Below are positions 41,739 through 51,921 of a stretch of 64,000 nucleotides of DNA, one piece after another. Each line of letters starts with the position of its first letter. Positions within the stretch are counted from its first letter, which is position 1. Position numbers and translations under genes: made by a program. Source of the stretch: Flectonema sp. DT1601. Taxonomy: Eukaryota > Euglenozoa > Diplonemea > Diplonemida > Diplonemidae. Where the stretch lies: NCBI GenBank assembly GCA_964019425.1, contig OZ025841.1, forward strand, positions 434,001 through 498,000. The letters are read 5' to 3'. The notes under the pieces were generated by a model. That model saw only the letters and a program-made list of their open reading frames with translations, ran no database searches and was not told the DNA's origin.

Positions 41739-43112
41739 TTATTTATATTTCTTAAAGTCGCTCAGAATTCTTTTCGCATGTCCGTTAACAGCAGTAAACG
41801 AGTTTTCATCAAGCCCAAGTTTTAAAAAATCAAAACAAAAAACACTCACAGGGGCGATAATTTTATTTTCCAACGGTTCTTCATTTTCAATATAATCTTG
41901 TAAAAGAACTGCTTCTGGATTTAAAAACGTATACGCTAGCATGTTCGCTTCGGAATTGAAATACTGTCGTTGATTTCTCTCAGGTGGAATAACTGACATA
42001 CACATTGACAAAGCAGAATTAATAAATAACGAATCCTCGTGAGATTCCCCGTAATAGAGGAAATGAGGTTTTTTAATGAGAGTGAGAGCCGCTTGGAGAG
42101 AAGTTGCTATTTCAACGTCGCTGTCGTTTACTTTAAACAGAGAAGAGCATCCGCTAAACAACAAATCAACTAACCACTGTGGCAACGGTTCCGGTAATAT
42201 TCCATAATCGTCATTATGCTCTAGGTGGTATGTCGTCCATTTCGTAAAATACATTACCAATAATAATAAATTTTGATTCCATTCACTATTTTTAAACTCA
42301 TAGTGTGCCACAGCTGCTGTTGTGTTCAGCATTAGTGTTCGAAGTGAATAGGCGATAGCCCAGTGTTTGTATCCTCCTTTTAATAATTTCGCAGCTGCGT
42401 GAACCGTTCCAATCAACTCCTCAACAGTTTTATCGCAATCTTGTTCACTCAGATTATCAAGACAGTAGTCAACGATTTGCTTTTGAATCGGTGAATCTGT
42501 TTGTCGTTTTTTAAAACAAAGTTCACAATTACAAGTGAATTTTTTTGTCTCAACTAAACTCCGAATTCGATAACACGGAGAGAGACCATGATCGATCCGG
42601 TTATATGAAATTGTAAGCTCCGTGTTTGCCTGAATAGGAATAATCGTTTTAATATCAGCAGTGCCATTAGAGTTAATTAAAACAACGCAGTTTGGAGAAC
42701 AAGAATGATTGATTCGCGAGATCATCGGAAAGACTCCCCACCTCATGATTTCATCCTCGCCATTAGATGGTAGTTGAAAAGCGTTGGTATTCAACATTGT
42801 TATGAGATTCCCGGTATCGTGATTTTCTAATTCACTTAAAATAGATATCTGTTTTGGAGGTAACCGATAACGAAGAGCTGCTTCATTCACTCGTTCGTCT
42901 TCTTCAATCGTTATGCATCGTTCTTTTATTATTATCTGTTGGTTTTCTTTGAAATTTTTTCTTGTAAAAAGACCTCTTCCTTTTCCTTGACACTCAATGA
43001 TACTATAAGGTTTATCTTTATTATTCTCATGAACAGTCAACAGTGAGGGTACAATCGTGCGAAGTTCACAATTTGTTACAGATCCAGGTGGTGGATGTGG
43101 AAGAAGATTCAT
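41739..43112 (-). CDS. SET-domain protein (SMYD-like, no MYND finger)
   Basis: 457 residues, single exon. The SET domain is split as in SMYD proteins: GRGLF at 45-49 (cofactor entry), SRINHSCSPNC at 132-142 (the NHSCxPN knot), ISYNR at 168-172, and a post-SET CNCELC at 194-199 that can bind zinc with a preceding Cys. The MYND finger usually inserted in SMYD proteins is absent. The C-terminal ~250 residues are helical and may be a TPR-like lobe. Probable lysine methyltransferase acting on histone or non-histone targets; the substrate is unknown. Confidence 0.85.
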   Translation of the reverse strand: MNLLPHPPPGSVTNCELRTIVPSLLTVHENNKDKPYSIIECQGKGRGLFTRKNFKENQQIIIKERCITIEEDERVNEAALRYRLPPKQISILSELENHDTGNLITMLNTNAFQLPSNGEDEIMRWGVFPMISRINHSCSPNCVVLINSNGTADIKTIIPIQANTELTISYNRIDHGLSPCYRIRSLVETKKFTCNCELCFKKRQTDSPIQKQIVDYCLDNLSEQDCDKTVEELIGTVHAAAKLLKGGYKHWAIAYSLRTLMLNTTAAVAHYEFKNSEWNQNLLLLVMYFTKWTTYHLEHNDDYGILPEPLPQWLVDLLFSGCSSLFKVNDSDVEIATSLQAALTLIKKPHFLYYGESHEDSLFINSALSMCMSVIPPERNQRQYFNSEANMLAYTFLNPEAVLLQDYIENEEPLENKIIAPVSVFCFDFLKLGLDENSFTAVNGHAKRILSDFKKYK

Positions 43113-43416
43113 TTTATTATCGTCGTTGTTGTTTTATTTTTTTTTTTAAATAATATCTGGAACATAGCGTAATAGTTTACCAATAAAGAATATTAAAAAG
43201 AAATCTCAATTTTTTTTTGTTTTTTTTTTTTCCCTCAAAAAAAAATTAACAAATAACATCCTATGGAAATAGTGTTTTTTTTGTTTTTTGAAAATTTAGG
43301 GGGAAAAAAAAAAAAAAAAAAAAAAAAAAACGGCAAAACGAAATAAATAAAGAGCAAATTTGGCCCAAAAAATTGCATCACGAAAAAAAACGAAATTCTA
43401 ATCTGAGAAAAGACTC
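43113..43416. other. Short intergenic region with homopolymers
   Basis: Poly-A at about 43304-43330 and several T runs; no gene recognised. Confidence 0.6.
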
Positions 43417-44550
43417 TTAATGCATGCTGACTAATTGATCACTGGTAACGACAGAGTCACCACCCTGAAAATATAATTTCACGGTTTGAATCGCGATTGG
43501 TTCAGATACGACAAGCATCATGCTTGTAAACTCCGTCTCATTTAATACGCTATCACAATCAGAGTCGTACTGTGATATGATTGATTTCAAAGTACAATCA
43601 TCAACAGAGCAAGGGTGCAATACATCACGTAGAGTGGAGTATGATAATGTTCTGTTTGGACAATCTTGAGTCCACAGTTGAAAAACACTTCTAACATCTG
43701 CGGTCGCTCTCTGCAAGTCATCATACAAAGGATTTATATGTCTAAATATCTCTTGTATTTCTATACTATATTCTTCAAATATATTCGACATGAATGATAC
43801 AAACCTACTTCTAATACCGACATTGTCACATTTCGCAGCAGCGATACTGACATCTCTTTGTGTAATGTAATACACTGGTTGAGGTATACCAGAGAGAGCA
43901 CTGATACCAAAAATTGAATTCTTTTTAACGAAATCTAATATAGGAACGTCGAATAACCTTTTAACTGCTGTGATTCTCTTTTGAACGTCGACACCATCGA
44001 GTATGACTGACATGTAGTTGGAGACGAGACGTCGGTCATCAGTTTTTGTTTTTTTTGGTGGTTGCGGTGTTGCAAATTCCGAATCGATGTCTGAACTGCT
44101 GTTTGGAAGAACAAAACAACCAGCCAACTTGCTGAGAGATCCCCGACGTGATTTCATTCTTGAAAACGCATGCGCAGTACCTGAATTTCTACAAATTTCC
44201 CTAAACTGACTATTTAAACTACCAGACTTGTTTTGTGGTGGTTTCGGAGTCAGAGGGGTCGAAGGCAATTTCACGACATCTCGTCCAGGAGGCAAAGGCG
44301 GTTTTCCAACAGCTCTCCATTTCGATAGGGGTTCTGTTATCGGAGGAGATGTCGCTAAAGTCCCATTGATCTCATCTTTCTTTTCAAGCATCCTAATTGT
44401 GTCGTATAGCGTACTGCTTTCTCTCAGAGGTTGTCTTTGTTGTGATAATTGATTACTCATATCTCCATTATAAATATTAAGATATTGAACTTTATCCTTT
44501 TTAAAATTTGGTGAATGGGTTCGGCTACACCAACGAGGCGGAGGACTCAT
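43417..44550 (-). CDS. EF-hand-containing protein, otherwise unrecognised
   Basis: 377 residues. The N-terminal half is low in structure and rich in Pro and Ser (KPPLPPGRDVVKLPSTPLTP, basic RMKSRRGSLSKL). The C-terminal half is helical with DSDCDSVLNETEF near 334-346, which has the D-x-D-x-D...E spacing of an EF-hand calcium loop, though Val replaces the usual aliphatic site context and Gly at loop position 6 is missing. A second, degenerate EF-hand may follow it (GGDSVVTSDQLV). Likely a calcium-responsive or scaffold protein; no close family was recognised. Confidence 0.6.
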   Translation of the reverse strand: MSPPPRWCSRTHSPNFKKDKVQYLNIYNGDMSNQLSQQRQPLRESSTLYDTIRMLEKKDEINGTLATSPPITEPLSKWRAVGKPPLPPGRDVVKLPSTPLTPKPPQNKSGSLNSQFREICRNSGTAHAFSRMKSRRGSLSKLAGCFVLPNSSSDIDSEFATPQPPKKTKTDDRRLVSNYMSVILDGVDVQKRITAVKRLFDVPILDFVKKNSIFGISALSGIPQPVYYITQRDVSIAAAKCDNVGIRSRFVSFMSNIFEEYSIEIQEIFRHINPLYDDLQRATADVRSVFQLWTQDCPNRTLSYSTLRDVLHPCSVDDCTLKSIISQYDSDCDSVLNETEFTSMMLVVSEPIAIQTVKLYFQGGDSVVTSDQLVSMH

Positions 44551-44889
44551 ACTCGATCAGCCAGGCATAAGATGACCTAAATTGGATTGAAAATATTATT
44601 ACGTCGATTTGGTTTGGTTACTTCTCCAAAAAACAATCATAATTTCTCGATATTACTGTATTGTGAAGATGTGATAATATTAACCTTACTCTCTCTGATG
44701 AAATTTTTATGTAAATTTCTTTTTTTTTTTCTTTTTTTTTTTTTTTCGCTATGTCTTAAACGTCAGCCTATAAAACGTAAACTTATTTTTATTCTATTTT
44801 ATTTTTTCATACCCAAATCAAATTCTATTTTTTTTTATTAAAAAAGAAGGAAAAAAAAAAAAAAAAAAAAAAAAAGTCGCAAAAAGACT

Positions 44890-45117
44890 CTACAATAAGA
44901 AAAAAGAAAAAAATAATAATAATACATAAGCGGCCGACAGCACGCTCTGTAAAATTACTAACAATTTAACAATTAAAAAAGATTTTATATCGAGATAAAG
45001 CCACATCGATGGTAATAAAGCTAGCAGTGTACTTTTTAATTGAAAAACAGGGTCTGGAACAGAAGTCCCCTCTCCAATAACCAAGACAACGAATGCAACA
45101 GCCAGTAGCTTCATCAT
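44890..45117 (-). CDS. Doubtful small secreted or membrane protein
   Basis: A frame of 75 residues from the ATG at 45117: MMKLLAVAFVVLVIGEGTSV looks like a signal peptide, then a hydrophobic stretch with LLALLPSMWLYLDI and LIVKLLVILQSVL, ending in a poly-hydrophobic tail that arises from T-rich DNA. The start codon lies in sequence added by a repeat insertion flanked by a 17-bp direct repeat that includes the LLAVA codons. It may be a relic or a chance frame. Confidence 0.3.
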   Translation of the reverse strand: MMKLLAVAFVVLVIGEGTSVPDPVFQLKSTLLALLPSMWLYLDIKSFLIVKLLVILQSVLSAAYVLLLFFSFFLL

Positions 45118-45236
45118 AAAATATCGGGAGGTAACTTTGATACTAAATATTAAATGGAAAGCCAACTTGAAACTGGCTACAACGAGAATAGGGTTCGGTC
45201 AAACCTGGTTGCAATATACAATGCAACAGCCAGTAG
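45092..45236. mobile_element. Insertion of repeat R2 flanked by a 17-bp direct repeat
   Basis: The 17-mer AATGCAACAGCCAGTAG occurs at 45092-45108 and again at 45220-45236. Between them lie about 20 bases and the full 89-bp R2 repeat (45130-45218). This is what a target-site duplication around a mobile insert looks like. Repeat R3 begins at 45234, overlapping the second 17-mer by a few bases. Confidence 0.6.
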
Positions 45237-45329
45237 TTTAGTTTAGTTAGCAAAATACAAACTGATGACTACGAGGGGTCTGGGTAGCCCGCATCAGTAA
45301 GGACCCAATCGCGAAGATTGTAGTTTCAT
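45234..45329. repeat. Dispersed repeat R3, copy b
   Basis: Identical, as far as I can read, to 25167-25262; ends GTAGTTTCAT at both sites and then diverges abruptly. Confidence 0.8.
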
Positions 45330-45980
45330 TCGTAAAAATAGCAAGGGGAGGGTTTAAATTTTTTTAAAAAAAAGGAACTTAATCAGAATTTTATATAAAA
45401 TCGTAAAGACATCAATTTCAACAATGGTTAATTAATTATTAGATTCTCCGTACATAATACAGAAAATAACTGACGTCAAATTAAGTCAGCTAACACTAAT
45501 TTTTTTTTGTGATACAGCAGCATTATCAATTATCAGGATTTAGCATTAGCTCCTGCTGCTTGAAGAATAATTCTTGTGAGGGAAAAAATTTCACGAGAAT
45601 TTTTTTTTTTTTTTTTTTTTTTTTCCTGATCAACGATACAGAGAAGAGAGCTTTTTTTATGCAAAAGAAGCAACCCCTTGTGAGGAATCCGCAAGATTTT
45701 TTATTGATAATTATTTCCTCACAACAATTATTACTTTTAAAGTCATGTGAGCGAAAACTCAGCATTGAAAGTTAATTTTATAAGGGGGGGGGAAAAAAAA
45801 CCAAAGGGAAGCCTTTTTTCAGCTCCCACTTTGAGGGTACGCAAAATATATTATGGAAATACGACAGTTTTTTTCACCTAACTTACTCTCGAGCATTAAT
45901 AATGTCACGAGGACAATAGCTATACAGGAAACAGTAATATAACATTGTTGATGTCTTTTTTTTTTTTATTTTTTTTTGTT

Positions 45981-46086
45981 TGTGTCACGAAACCGTGAAA
46001 CCGACTTAAACTGATAAAGCTAAAGGAGGTTTAGGTGTGCTGCCCAACATTCTTTTTATTCGTTTCTTACTATACGTTACTAAATA
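45981..46086. repeat. Dispersed repeat R1, copy b
   Basis: Second R1 copy, with CACGAAACCGTG forming a perfect four-base-pair hairpin, then GGAGGTTTAGGTGTGCTGCC. Confidence 0.65.
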
Positions 46087-46630
46087 TGAAAAAAATAAAC
46101 TCAACAAGAAAGATTATTGACGTGGATCGTATTAAAGTGTCAGTGAGACAGCAACAGAAGCTTTGCTCCACAAAACGGACGGTAGAGAGCCTTTACAAAC
46201 TTACAAAAAAAAAAAAAAAAAAAAAAAAATCCACTCGCAAACAAGAAACAGAAAACAATAAAAAAACCGAAATTTTAAATAATAAAAAAAAAAAAAGAAA
46301 TACCTACAGTTTGTACCTGTACCGGAAGAAGAAAAAGCCAGAGAAAGATAAAAAGACAGATAATTTATTTAACAAAATCTTTTTTAAAAAAAAGAAGAAA
46401 AAAAAAAAAAAAAAAAGTCCTATCGGGTTGTATGGAAAAATGAATGGGGAAGACAGAATTACTTTAACAGTATGAAACAATAAAGAATTTTTTTTTTTTT
46501 TTTTTTTGTGTAAGATTTAAATCACCAAAAAAAGCCGTAGTCGCCAGCCGCCATCAACACAGAGTCAAAGAGTAGCCTCGCTGAAGACTACCAACAGCAT
46601 GGAGTTAGGACAATGCAAGAACATCTATTG

Positions 46631-48316
46631 CTAGTCATCCTCATCGTCACTGCTATCCACGTCATCAGGTGTCAACCAAAGAGGAGGTGATAATCTTGCG
46701 ACTGTACCTGCTCCAGGAGGTGGTTTTATCAAATTCGACCATCTGGCATCACTCGGCTTTGTCAATCTCACTGACAGAGATGGAGATGCTTCATTTGCTA
46801 CGAGTTGCATTTTGATTCCACAAAATTCACCTCCTTCCTTCATAATTGAAAGCAGCTTGTTTGATAGCTGCTGAGGTTCGGTTAGGTTGGTCAGTACATT
46901 GACAGGACCAACGAAAGTTATGACACAGGTGCAGGTCTCCCTTCCCATTTCCATTATTTGCCTTATCTCAATTGAAAATGAAGGGTCCACTTCTAAAGTC
47001 TCAGATAACATCTGTGGAGTGTTTTTTTTTTTTTTTTTTTTTTTTTTTTTGATAAGAAGAAAACGCCTACTTTAAAAAAATTCAGATAAATAACAAACCT
47101 TAACAACGTCGGGTATTTTCTTCCTCAGGGCAGAATCTGAAGTTGCTGCTGACACAGGAACAGGTGGAGAGAGAAGCTGTGGTATTTTTTTGTTTTTTAG
47201 TTGTTTAACCTTTCTCTGTCTCTTTTAACATTAAAACAGATAAATGTGAAATAATGGATTCCCCATGGTGCATTCAAGAAAAAAAGTTTTTTTGGAGAAT
47301 CGTATGCCAAAATCCCCGCAGAAAATACACTGGTAAGGGGCGACTTTACACAAGCGCCTTTTTTTTTTTTTCTTTCGTAAATTGAAAACATCTTCAACAA
47401 GAACAAGACATACCCTAGCATCCTTACAACCGTCATGTAACAAGTCGAGAGACACTTGATGTTCTCCTGCCTTGTAGTGAAGAATGCTTGGAGGTGTAAA
47501 AGATATACAAGTATCACTTTCTATATAAGGTCTTACAGTTATTGTAAGCGTGTCTTTCATGTGGTAAAATAACACTTGTGACGGAGGTTTTGCATCGTGT
47601 TTATCAAACCAATCAGGGTCAGGGTAATGGTTATCGTCTGCAGCTGGTTGAGTTGGTGGGGAGCCTGGAGAGACTATTTCGTCATCCATTTCTAATATGA
47701 TATCCTCTCCGTCCATGGTTATTTCTATAGCGTCATCAGCAACTTCAAGATCATCGTTGTTCCATTCAAACTTTGTAGCAACTTTTACTTCACCTGCCGC
47801 AATCAGTTCTTCTTTTCTTTTTCGGTCAGCAGCATTACGATCGTCTTCCTCTCTCTGTTCAAATTCCTTTTGCGTCATCCGTTTTGGAGGAGGAGGAGTT
47901 GCTTCTCGTTCAGCAGCTGGAACAGTGACCTCTTCGGATAACTTTGGTATTTCCGTTACTGCAGGTTTTGTAGTCGGTGATTTATTTTCTATTTTCTTCT
48001 CTTCTTCTTTTTTAAGTTTTTCTCGAATTGCTTTTTCAGCACCAGAGAGACCAGCAGTCGGATCAGCTTGTTGAGTTGGTGAGGAATACTCACCTTGAAG
48101 CCTCACTGGACTATTCTCTGTTGGTGGTGGTGTGACCTCAACCTCAGGTGCTGGAGGGTAAATATCATCAGCAGCGTATCTATTCATTTTTGGTTCTACT
48201 TTCCCCGCAGCTCCATGTTGTTTATTTCCAACATTCACAGCATCTTCTCGAAAATCATCAAATTCACGATCATCGGCATCAGCATGACTCGAATCCTTCA
48301 CACAACACTGTCCCAT
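46631..48316 (-). CDS. Acylated acidic orphan protein, three exons (453 aa)
   Basis: Inferred exons 47414-48316, 47099-47176 and 46631-47011; donors GTATGT and GTTTGT, acceptors CCACAG, all in phase 0. The protein starts MGQCC: Gly2 fits myristoylation and Cys4/Cys5 palmitoylation, so it should sit on a membrane face. Residues ~50-190 are disordered, Pro- and Glu-rich, with a charged segment (KAIREKLKKEEEKK). From ~235 an ordered beta-rich part begins (LTITVRPYIESDTCISFTPP) and continues through exon 3 (CTCVITFVGPVNVLTNL). The tail is very acidic (DDVDSSDDEDD). I do not recognise the family. The middle exon is only 78 bp. Confidence 0.75.
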
Positions 48317-48406
48317 ATATTATGTTAATTATAAACCTATTTAAAAAAGGTAAAGCCGTGGTACACAACATAGCCTATTGAGTTCCTTTACTGTAAGGTG
48401 GAGAAC

Positions 48407-49714
48407 TTAGAAGCCCTGAAAACAAACATCATAGTGAGGAATTGATGTTAAATTTGAAAGCAGCTTATCATCTTCAGAGTTAATATCGGTACAGACATCT
48501 TCCCAAAGGTATGGAATCGGAGAAGGGGAAACTCTTTTAAGTTGAGCCTCTCTAACAGGTTTGACTATGGGAATGAATTCAGACGGCCAAGAGTATGAAT
48601 TCGGATCCTTATTTGTATACCAATCGCCAGATGATTTTTCAACTGGATATGGACGAGACGCTCCTTGAACAGGAGAAGGTCGGAGAGAACAACCAGACTT
48701 TCCCCACAAAGCGATCATTAATGTTTGTCTTCGTAATGAAGTTTCTTTGATAGGTCCTCTACCAGGAACGACTCCGTGAAGTACATTAGCTGGGTATGCG
48801 ACCATTCTATTTTCTTTTGAATAAGCAAACCAACCTTCTTGAGATAATTTAGTTTGTCCATATTCCTGTGACGTTATAAGTGTTGGTCCTCCGCAGTCTT
48901 CACTCAAGAATAAAATACAATTCGCCAAAGGATTCCTAACTCCTCCCTTTCCCTCATTATCCGCATCAAAATGCATTTGATGACCGTGCGGATGTGGTCT
49001 ACTATGAACCCACCACTCAGCATAGAGTGGTTGTTCACAGTCTGGATTTTTTGATATTATTTCTTTGATCATTAGCGATGCAACTTCACTTATTGCTTGA
49101 TCAATAGTATTTGAAGGTGGTTTGCTTAAGTCCTGTCTATATGAGAAGTAAGGTGTGACACCAACTTTATAGTTGTGTTCCGACCAGAAAAGAGAATCCG
49201 GTCGAAATGAGTTTTTCAAACTACTAAAAAGATTCTGAGGCAAAACATCATCAAAAGCAGTCACATAGCATTCAGATTTTTTTTTTGATATCTTTGTCGG
49301 GTTGGATGGAACCACTGGATAGCGAAGAACATGGTCACTCAGCCTGTAGCAATAACCACAATCAAGGAGGAGTTCTTTTGTTTTTAATTTCATATTTTCT
49401 TGTACATACATTAAACCTAGCAGTTCCTCTGCTTTACAATCCCCAACAGGCAATTCCTCCAACTGTGATATTGTCGTATCAACACTTTCCTGTGTCGTTG
49501 CTAAGTCTCTGGCTTCTTTGATTGATTTAAAAGTTGTTATTTTTCTACGTTTTCTGACAACTCTAACGATCCGTTTCTTTTTTTTTGAAACCTTGACAGC
49601 TACTTTCTCTGAAGACGCCAATGCAGGTGCCGGCGGAGGAGCAATCGACGTCAGTTTTGCCATAAAGGATCCCATTCCAAAATCGATGGGTGCTTTTTTT
49701 ATTTTCTTAACCAT
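48407..49714 (-). CDS. 2-oxoglutarate/Fe(II)-dependent oxygenase
   Basis: 435 residues, single exon. The C-terminal half has the double-stranded beta-helix signature: HMHFD-type iron site (QMHFD: His248, Asp250), NPLANCILFLSEDCGGPTLI, and the distal VLHGVVPGR with His313; Arg328/329 in RRQTLMIALWG can bind 2-oxoglutarate. The first 65 residues are basic (VSKKKKRIVRVVRKRRK), a good nuclear or nucleolar localisation signal. Prolyl-4-hydroxylase-like oxygenases use O2 and 2-oxoglutarate to hydroxylate proteins or nucleic acids; the substrate is unknown. A run of about 17 A touches the ATG. Confidence 0.85.
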   Translation of the reverse strand: MVKKIKKAPIDFGMGSFMAKLTSIAPPPAPALASSEKVAVKVSKKKKRIVRVVRKRRKITTFKSIKEARDLATTQESVDTTISQLEELPVGDCKAEELLGLMYVQENMKLKTKELLLDCGYCYRLSDHVLRYPVVPSNPTKISKKKSECYVTAFDDVLPQNLFSSLKNSFRPDSLFWSEHNYKVGVTPYFSYRQDLSKPPSNTIDQAISEVASLMIKEIISKNPDCEQPLYAEWWVHSRPHPHGHQMHFDADNEGKGGVRNPLANCILFLSEDCGGPTLITSQEYGQTKLSQEGWFAYSKENRMVAYPANVLHGVVPGRGPIKETSLRRQTLMIALWGKSGCSLRPSPVQGASRPYPVEKSSGDWYTNKDPNSYSWPSEFIPIVKPVREAQLKRVSPSPIPYLWEDVCTDINSEDDKLLSNLTSIPHYDVCFQGF

Positions 49715-49895
49715 TTTTTTTTTTTTTTTTCCCCCTTTTATCTATATATTTTGATTAACACTGATGGAAGGGGAAAAAAAAAGACTTTTTGAGGTTTAAA
49801 AAAAACACAGAATAACGAAAATAAATATAACCATAACAAAATAAAAATCAAAAAAAAAAAAAAAATAAATTAAATGTGTAACTTTTCGGTTGCCG

Positions 49896-51047
49896 TCACT
49901 GCCCATCACAAATTGCAATGAATTTCTCAACAGCAGCAGATTCTGGTGACTGGTTATTAACATCCATGGCCTTCACTCCACCCCATCTGTCAAGTAAGTG
50001 AGAGTCTTTTCTCGGTAGTGGAGTAGCAGAAAATAATTTTTCAATCACAGCAATCGCATGCTCCTTCGGAAAGATCGACAAAACAACAGCAGAGAGCGAT
50101 ACAATCGGGAGTGTTGAATGAGTTCGAGTGACATCGAGTAAGATTCTTACCCAATCATACAATACATCCTGGTGATAGAAAGGACATGATACTCGAATTT
50201 GTTGGACGTCAGAAGATTCATCTTCAACGTTAACCCCAGAAAGAGATGGAATATGAATAACAGTTGTCCAACAACATCGATGTGATAAAATTGAACGAAG
50301 CCTGCTGACTGTAACTCCAACAAGACAACTCATAACAACACAGTTTGGTTTTAGTTTTCCTTGAACACCAGCACAAACATCCTGTAAGTGAGTTGGCAGG
50401 CATGCTAATATGAGAAGATCAGAGCATTCAGCAGCTAGAATGTTGTTGTAGCAAATATTAATTCCTATTTTCGAATATTGTGATAAAGTGTCAGGCTGTC
50501 TCGTTGAAACAATAAAGCACGTCGAGTGAAACAGCCTCGTTGAGATCAGCGCATCTAATATTTCTGTACCAATCTCACCACAACCAATTATTGAAATATT
50601 CAACTGTGATGCCGATGACACAACAGCTGTCGGACAACCGCTTCCTTCCATACTCTGAACAAGTTTGTTTGAATTTGCAAAAGGACTACCTGCCTTTCCC
50701 TGACTCAATTTATGTTTCACTTCTCTTAAGATGCTCGCAACATAACAACATTGGTATGAAATTGCTTTGGCTACTATTGGTTGGTTGTTTATATATTTTA
50801 ATAAACTTTTATCAACAGTGCTGGCCATTCCACATTGTCGGAGTACTTCAAAGCTGACTATTCTATCAAACTGTCGGTCTTGTTTGTTTGGTAGTTTACC
50901 TGATTGAGATTTCATGTAATGCGATGGTTCATAATATTTACTGGAAAGGGAAAAAAAGAGATAAAAGTACTTCAAAGCTGACTATGCTACACTTTGAGAA
51001 TGTTAATTACCTCAAAGCTGACTGCAAGTTATCAGGTTCGAAGTGTG
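49896..51047 (-). CDS. NOXRED1: NOXRED1-like oxidoreductase (P5CR-related)
   Basis: A Rossmann domain with IIGCGEIGTEIL (GxGxxG near 131-136 of the open frame), STRQPDTLSQYSKIGI and LACLPTHLQDVC, closely like NOXRED1, a pyrroline-5-carboxylate-reductase relative. The longest frame starts at 50975, but CCCTTTCCAG ending at 50941 is a strong acceptor, so that start is intronic. A 70-bp intron (GTAATT donor, 50941-51010) joins in frame to a small exon ending at 51011 (PDNLQSAL...), itself perhaps starting at 51047. The true start codon lies further upstream and was not found. The C-terminus is complete. Probable NADP-dependent enzyme of unknown substrate. Confidence 0.75.
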
Positions 51048-51518
51048 CTGGTCAGTAGTCTCCATTTATATTTGTTGATAGGTGGGATATTTTAAAAAAA
51101 ATAAATTTTTTTTTTTTTTTTTTTTTTAAATACCTGAAGCGATATATAAATTCATCTCACTCAACTATCAAAGACATTGGAAAGGAAATATGCAGATTGA
51201 GCGAACCATTTTTTTTTTTTTTTTTGTTCTTTTTTTTTTAATTTCGTTCATTCATTATTGAACTTCTTTTGTTATTTTCGTTCCTTGTTTTTATTTATTC
51301 ATTTATTTATTTATTTTCACATATTTTTTTTTTTTTTTCCCTCGACTTTTGAAAAAAAATGTCACGCGGATACTTCGATATGAATACACTACAACAAAAA
51401 AAAAAAAACAAGGATAAATAACTTTTGACACATAACATTATTGCAATCAATAAGTACTCTCGTTGAGTCTTTTTTTATCCTCTGATCATGAAGAGAAGAA
51501 GGAACAAAAAAGGCAATT
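51048..51518. other. Intergenic region with T tracts
   Basis: Several T tracts (about 51102-51127, 51210-51224, 51325-51338). May contain the missing first exon of the NOXRED1-like gene; none identified. Confidence 0.5.
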
Positions 51519-51734
51519 CTAATCTTCCTTTTTAAACGATCTGCCAATGGCATCTGGAGTCTGGATTCCCAACATCAGAGTAATTGCTGTGAACGCTACC
51601 ATCACAAGAAAGAAACCTAAGAATATTCCAGTAGCTGCACCAGAGTCGATTCTGATTTGATCTTTAGCGGCAGCAGCACAGACTTCAGTTAGAATGGCCA
51701 ATAAGAAGATCGGGAGTAGCAGCTTCATAGTCAT
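51519..51734 (-). CDS. Small type I membrane protein with KKXX signal
   Basis: 71 residues. Signal peptide MKLLLPIFLLAILTEVCAAA, a short lumenal stretch (KDQIRIDSGAA), one membrane helix (TGIFLGFFLVMVAFTAITLM) and a short tail ending KKED, which fits the KKXX ER-retrieval signal. The GIQTPD after the helix is reminiscent of the C-terminal tail of V-ATPase accessory proteins of the Ac45/Voa1 type (QTPDRF), but the resemblance is short and I hold it lightly. A run of A precedes the start codon by four bases. Confidence 0.65.
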   Translation of the reverse strand: MTMKLLLPIFLLAILTEVCAAAAKDQIRIDSGAATGIFLGFFLVMVAFTAITLMLGIQTPDAIGRSFKKED

Positions 51735-51921
51735 GTTGTTTTTTTTTTTTTTAAGAAAATATAATTTGAACTGAAAAAAAAAAAAAAAAAAAATTATAAT
51801 TTTTTTTATATATTGTCAAGCTTGAACCAACATTGTGTACCAAAAAAAAAAAGTATACAGCAATAACAATCAAGGTTAGTGAGGGGGAAACAAAAAAAAT
51901 AATAATAATAATAATTTTAGA

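Larger units (their letters stand above)
44551..46630. other. Repeat-rich intergenic region
   Basis: Contains a doubtful small membrane ORF (44890-45117), repeats R2 (45130-45218), R3 (45234-45329) and R1 (45981-46086), a TGACGTCA site at about 45471, and many homopolymers. The plus-strand frame at 46035-46475 is a poly-Lys artefact of A runs. Confidence 0.65.

Noticed and set aside
43417-44550. Kinase or phosphatase identity for the EF-hand protein
   Set aside because: No catalytic motifs of either class could be found.
46035-46475. 146-residue plus-strand frame
   Set aside because: Consists mainly of poly-Lys from A runs and overlaps the end of repeat R1; no domain and no start context.
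49896-50975. Start of the NOXRED1-like gene at 50975
   Set aside because: The first residues come from pyrimidine-rich intron sequence ending in TTTCCAG; the family similarity begins after the acceptor.
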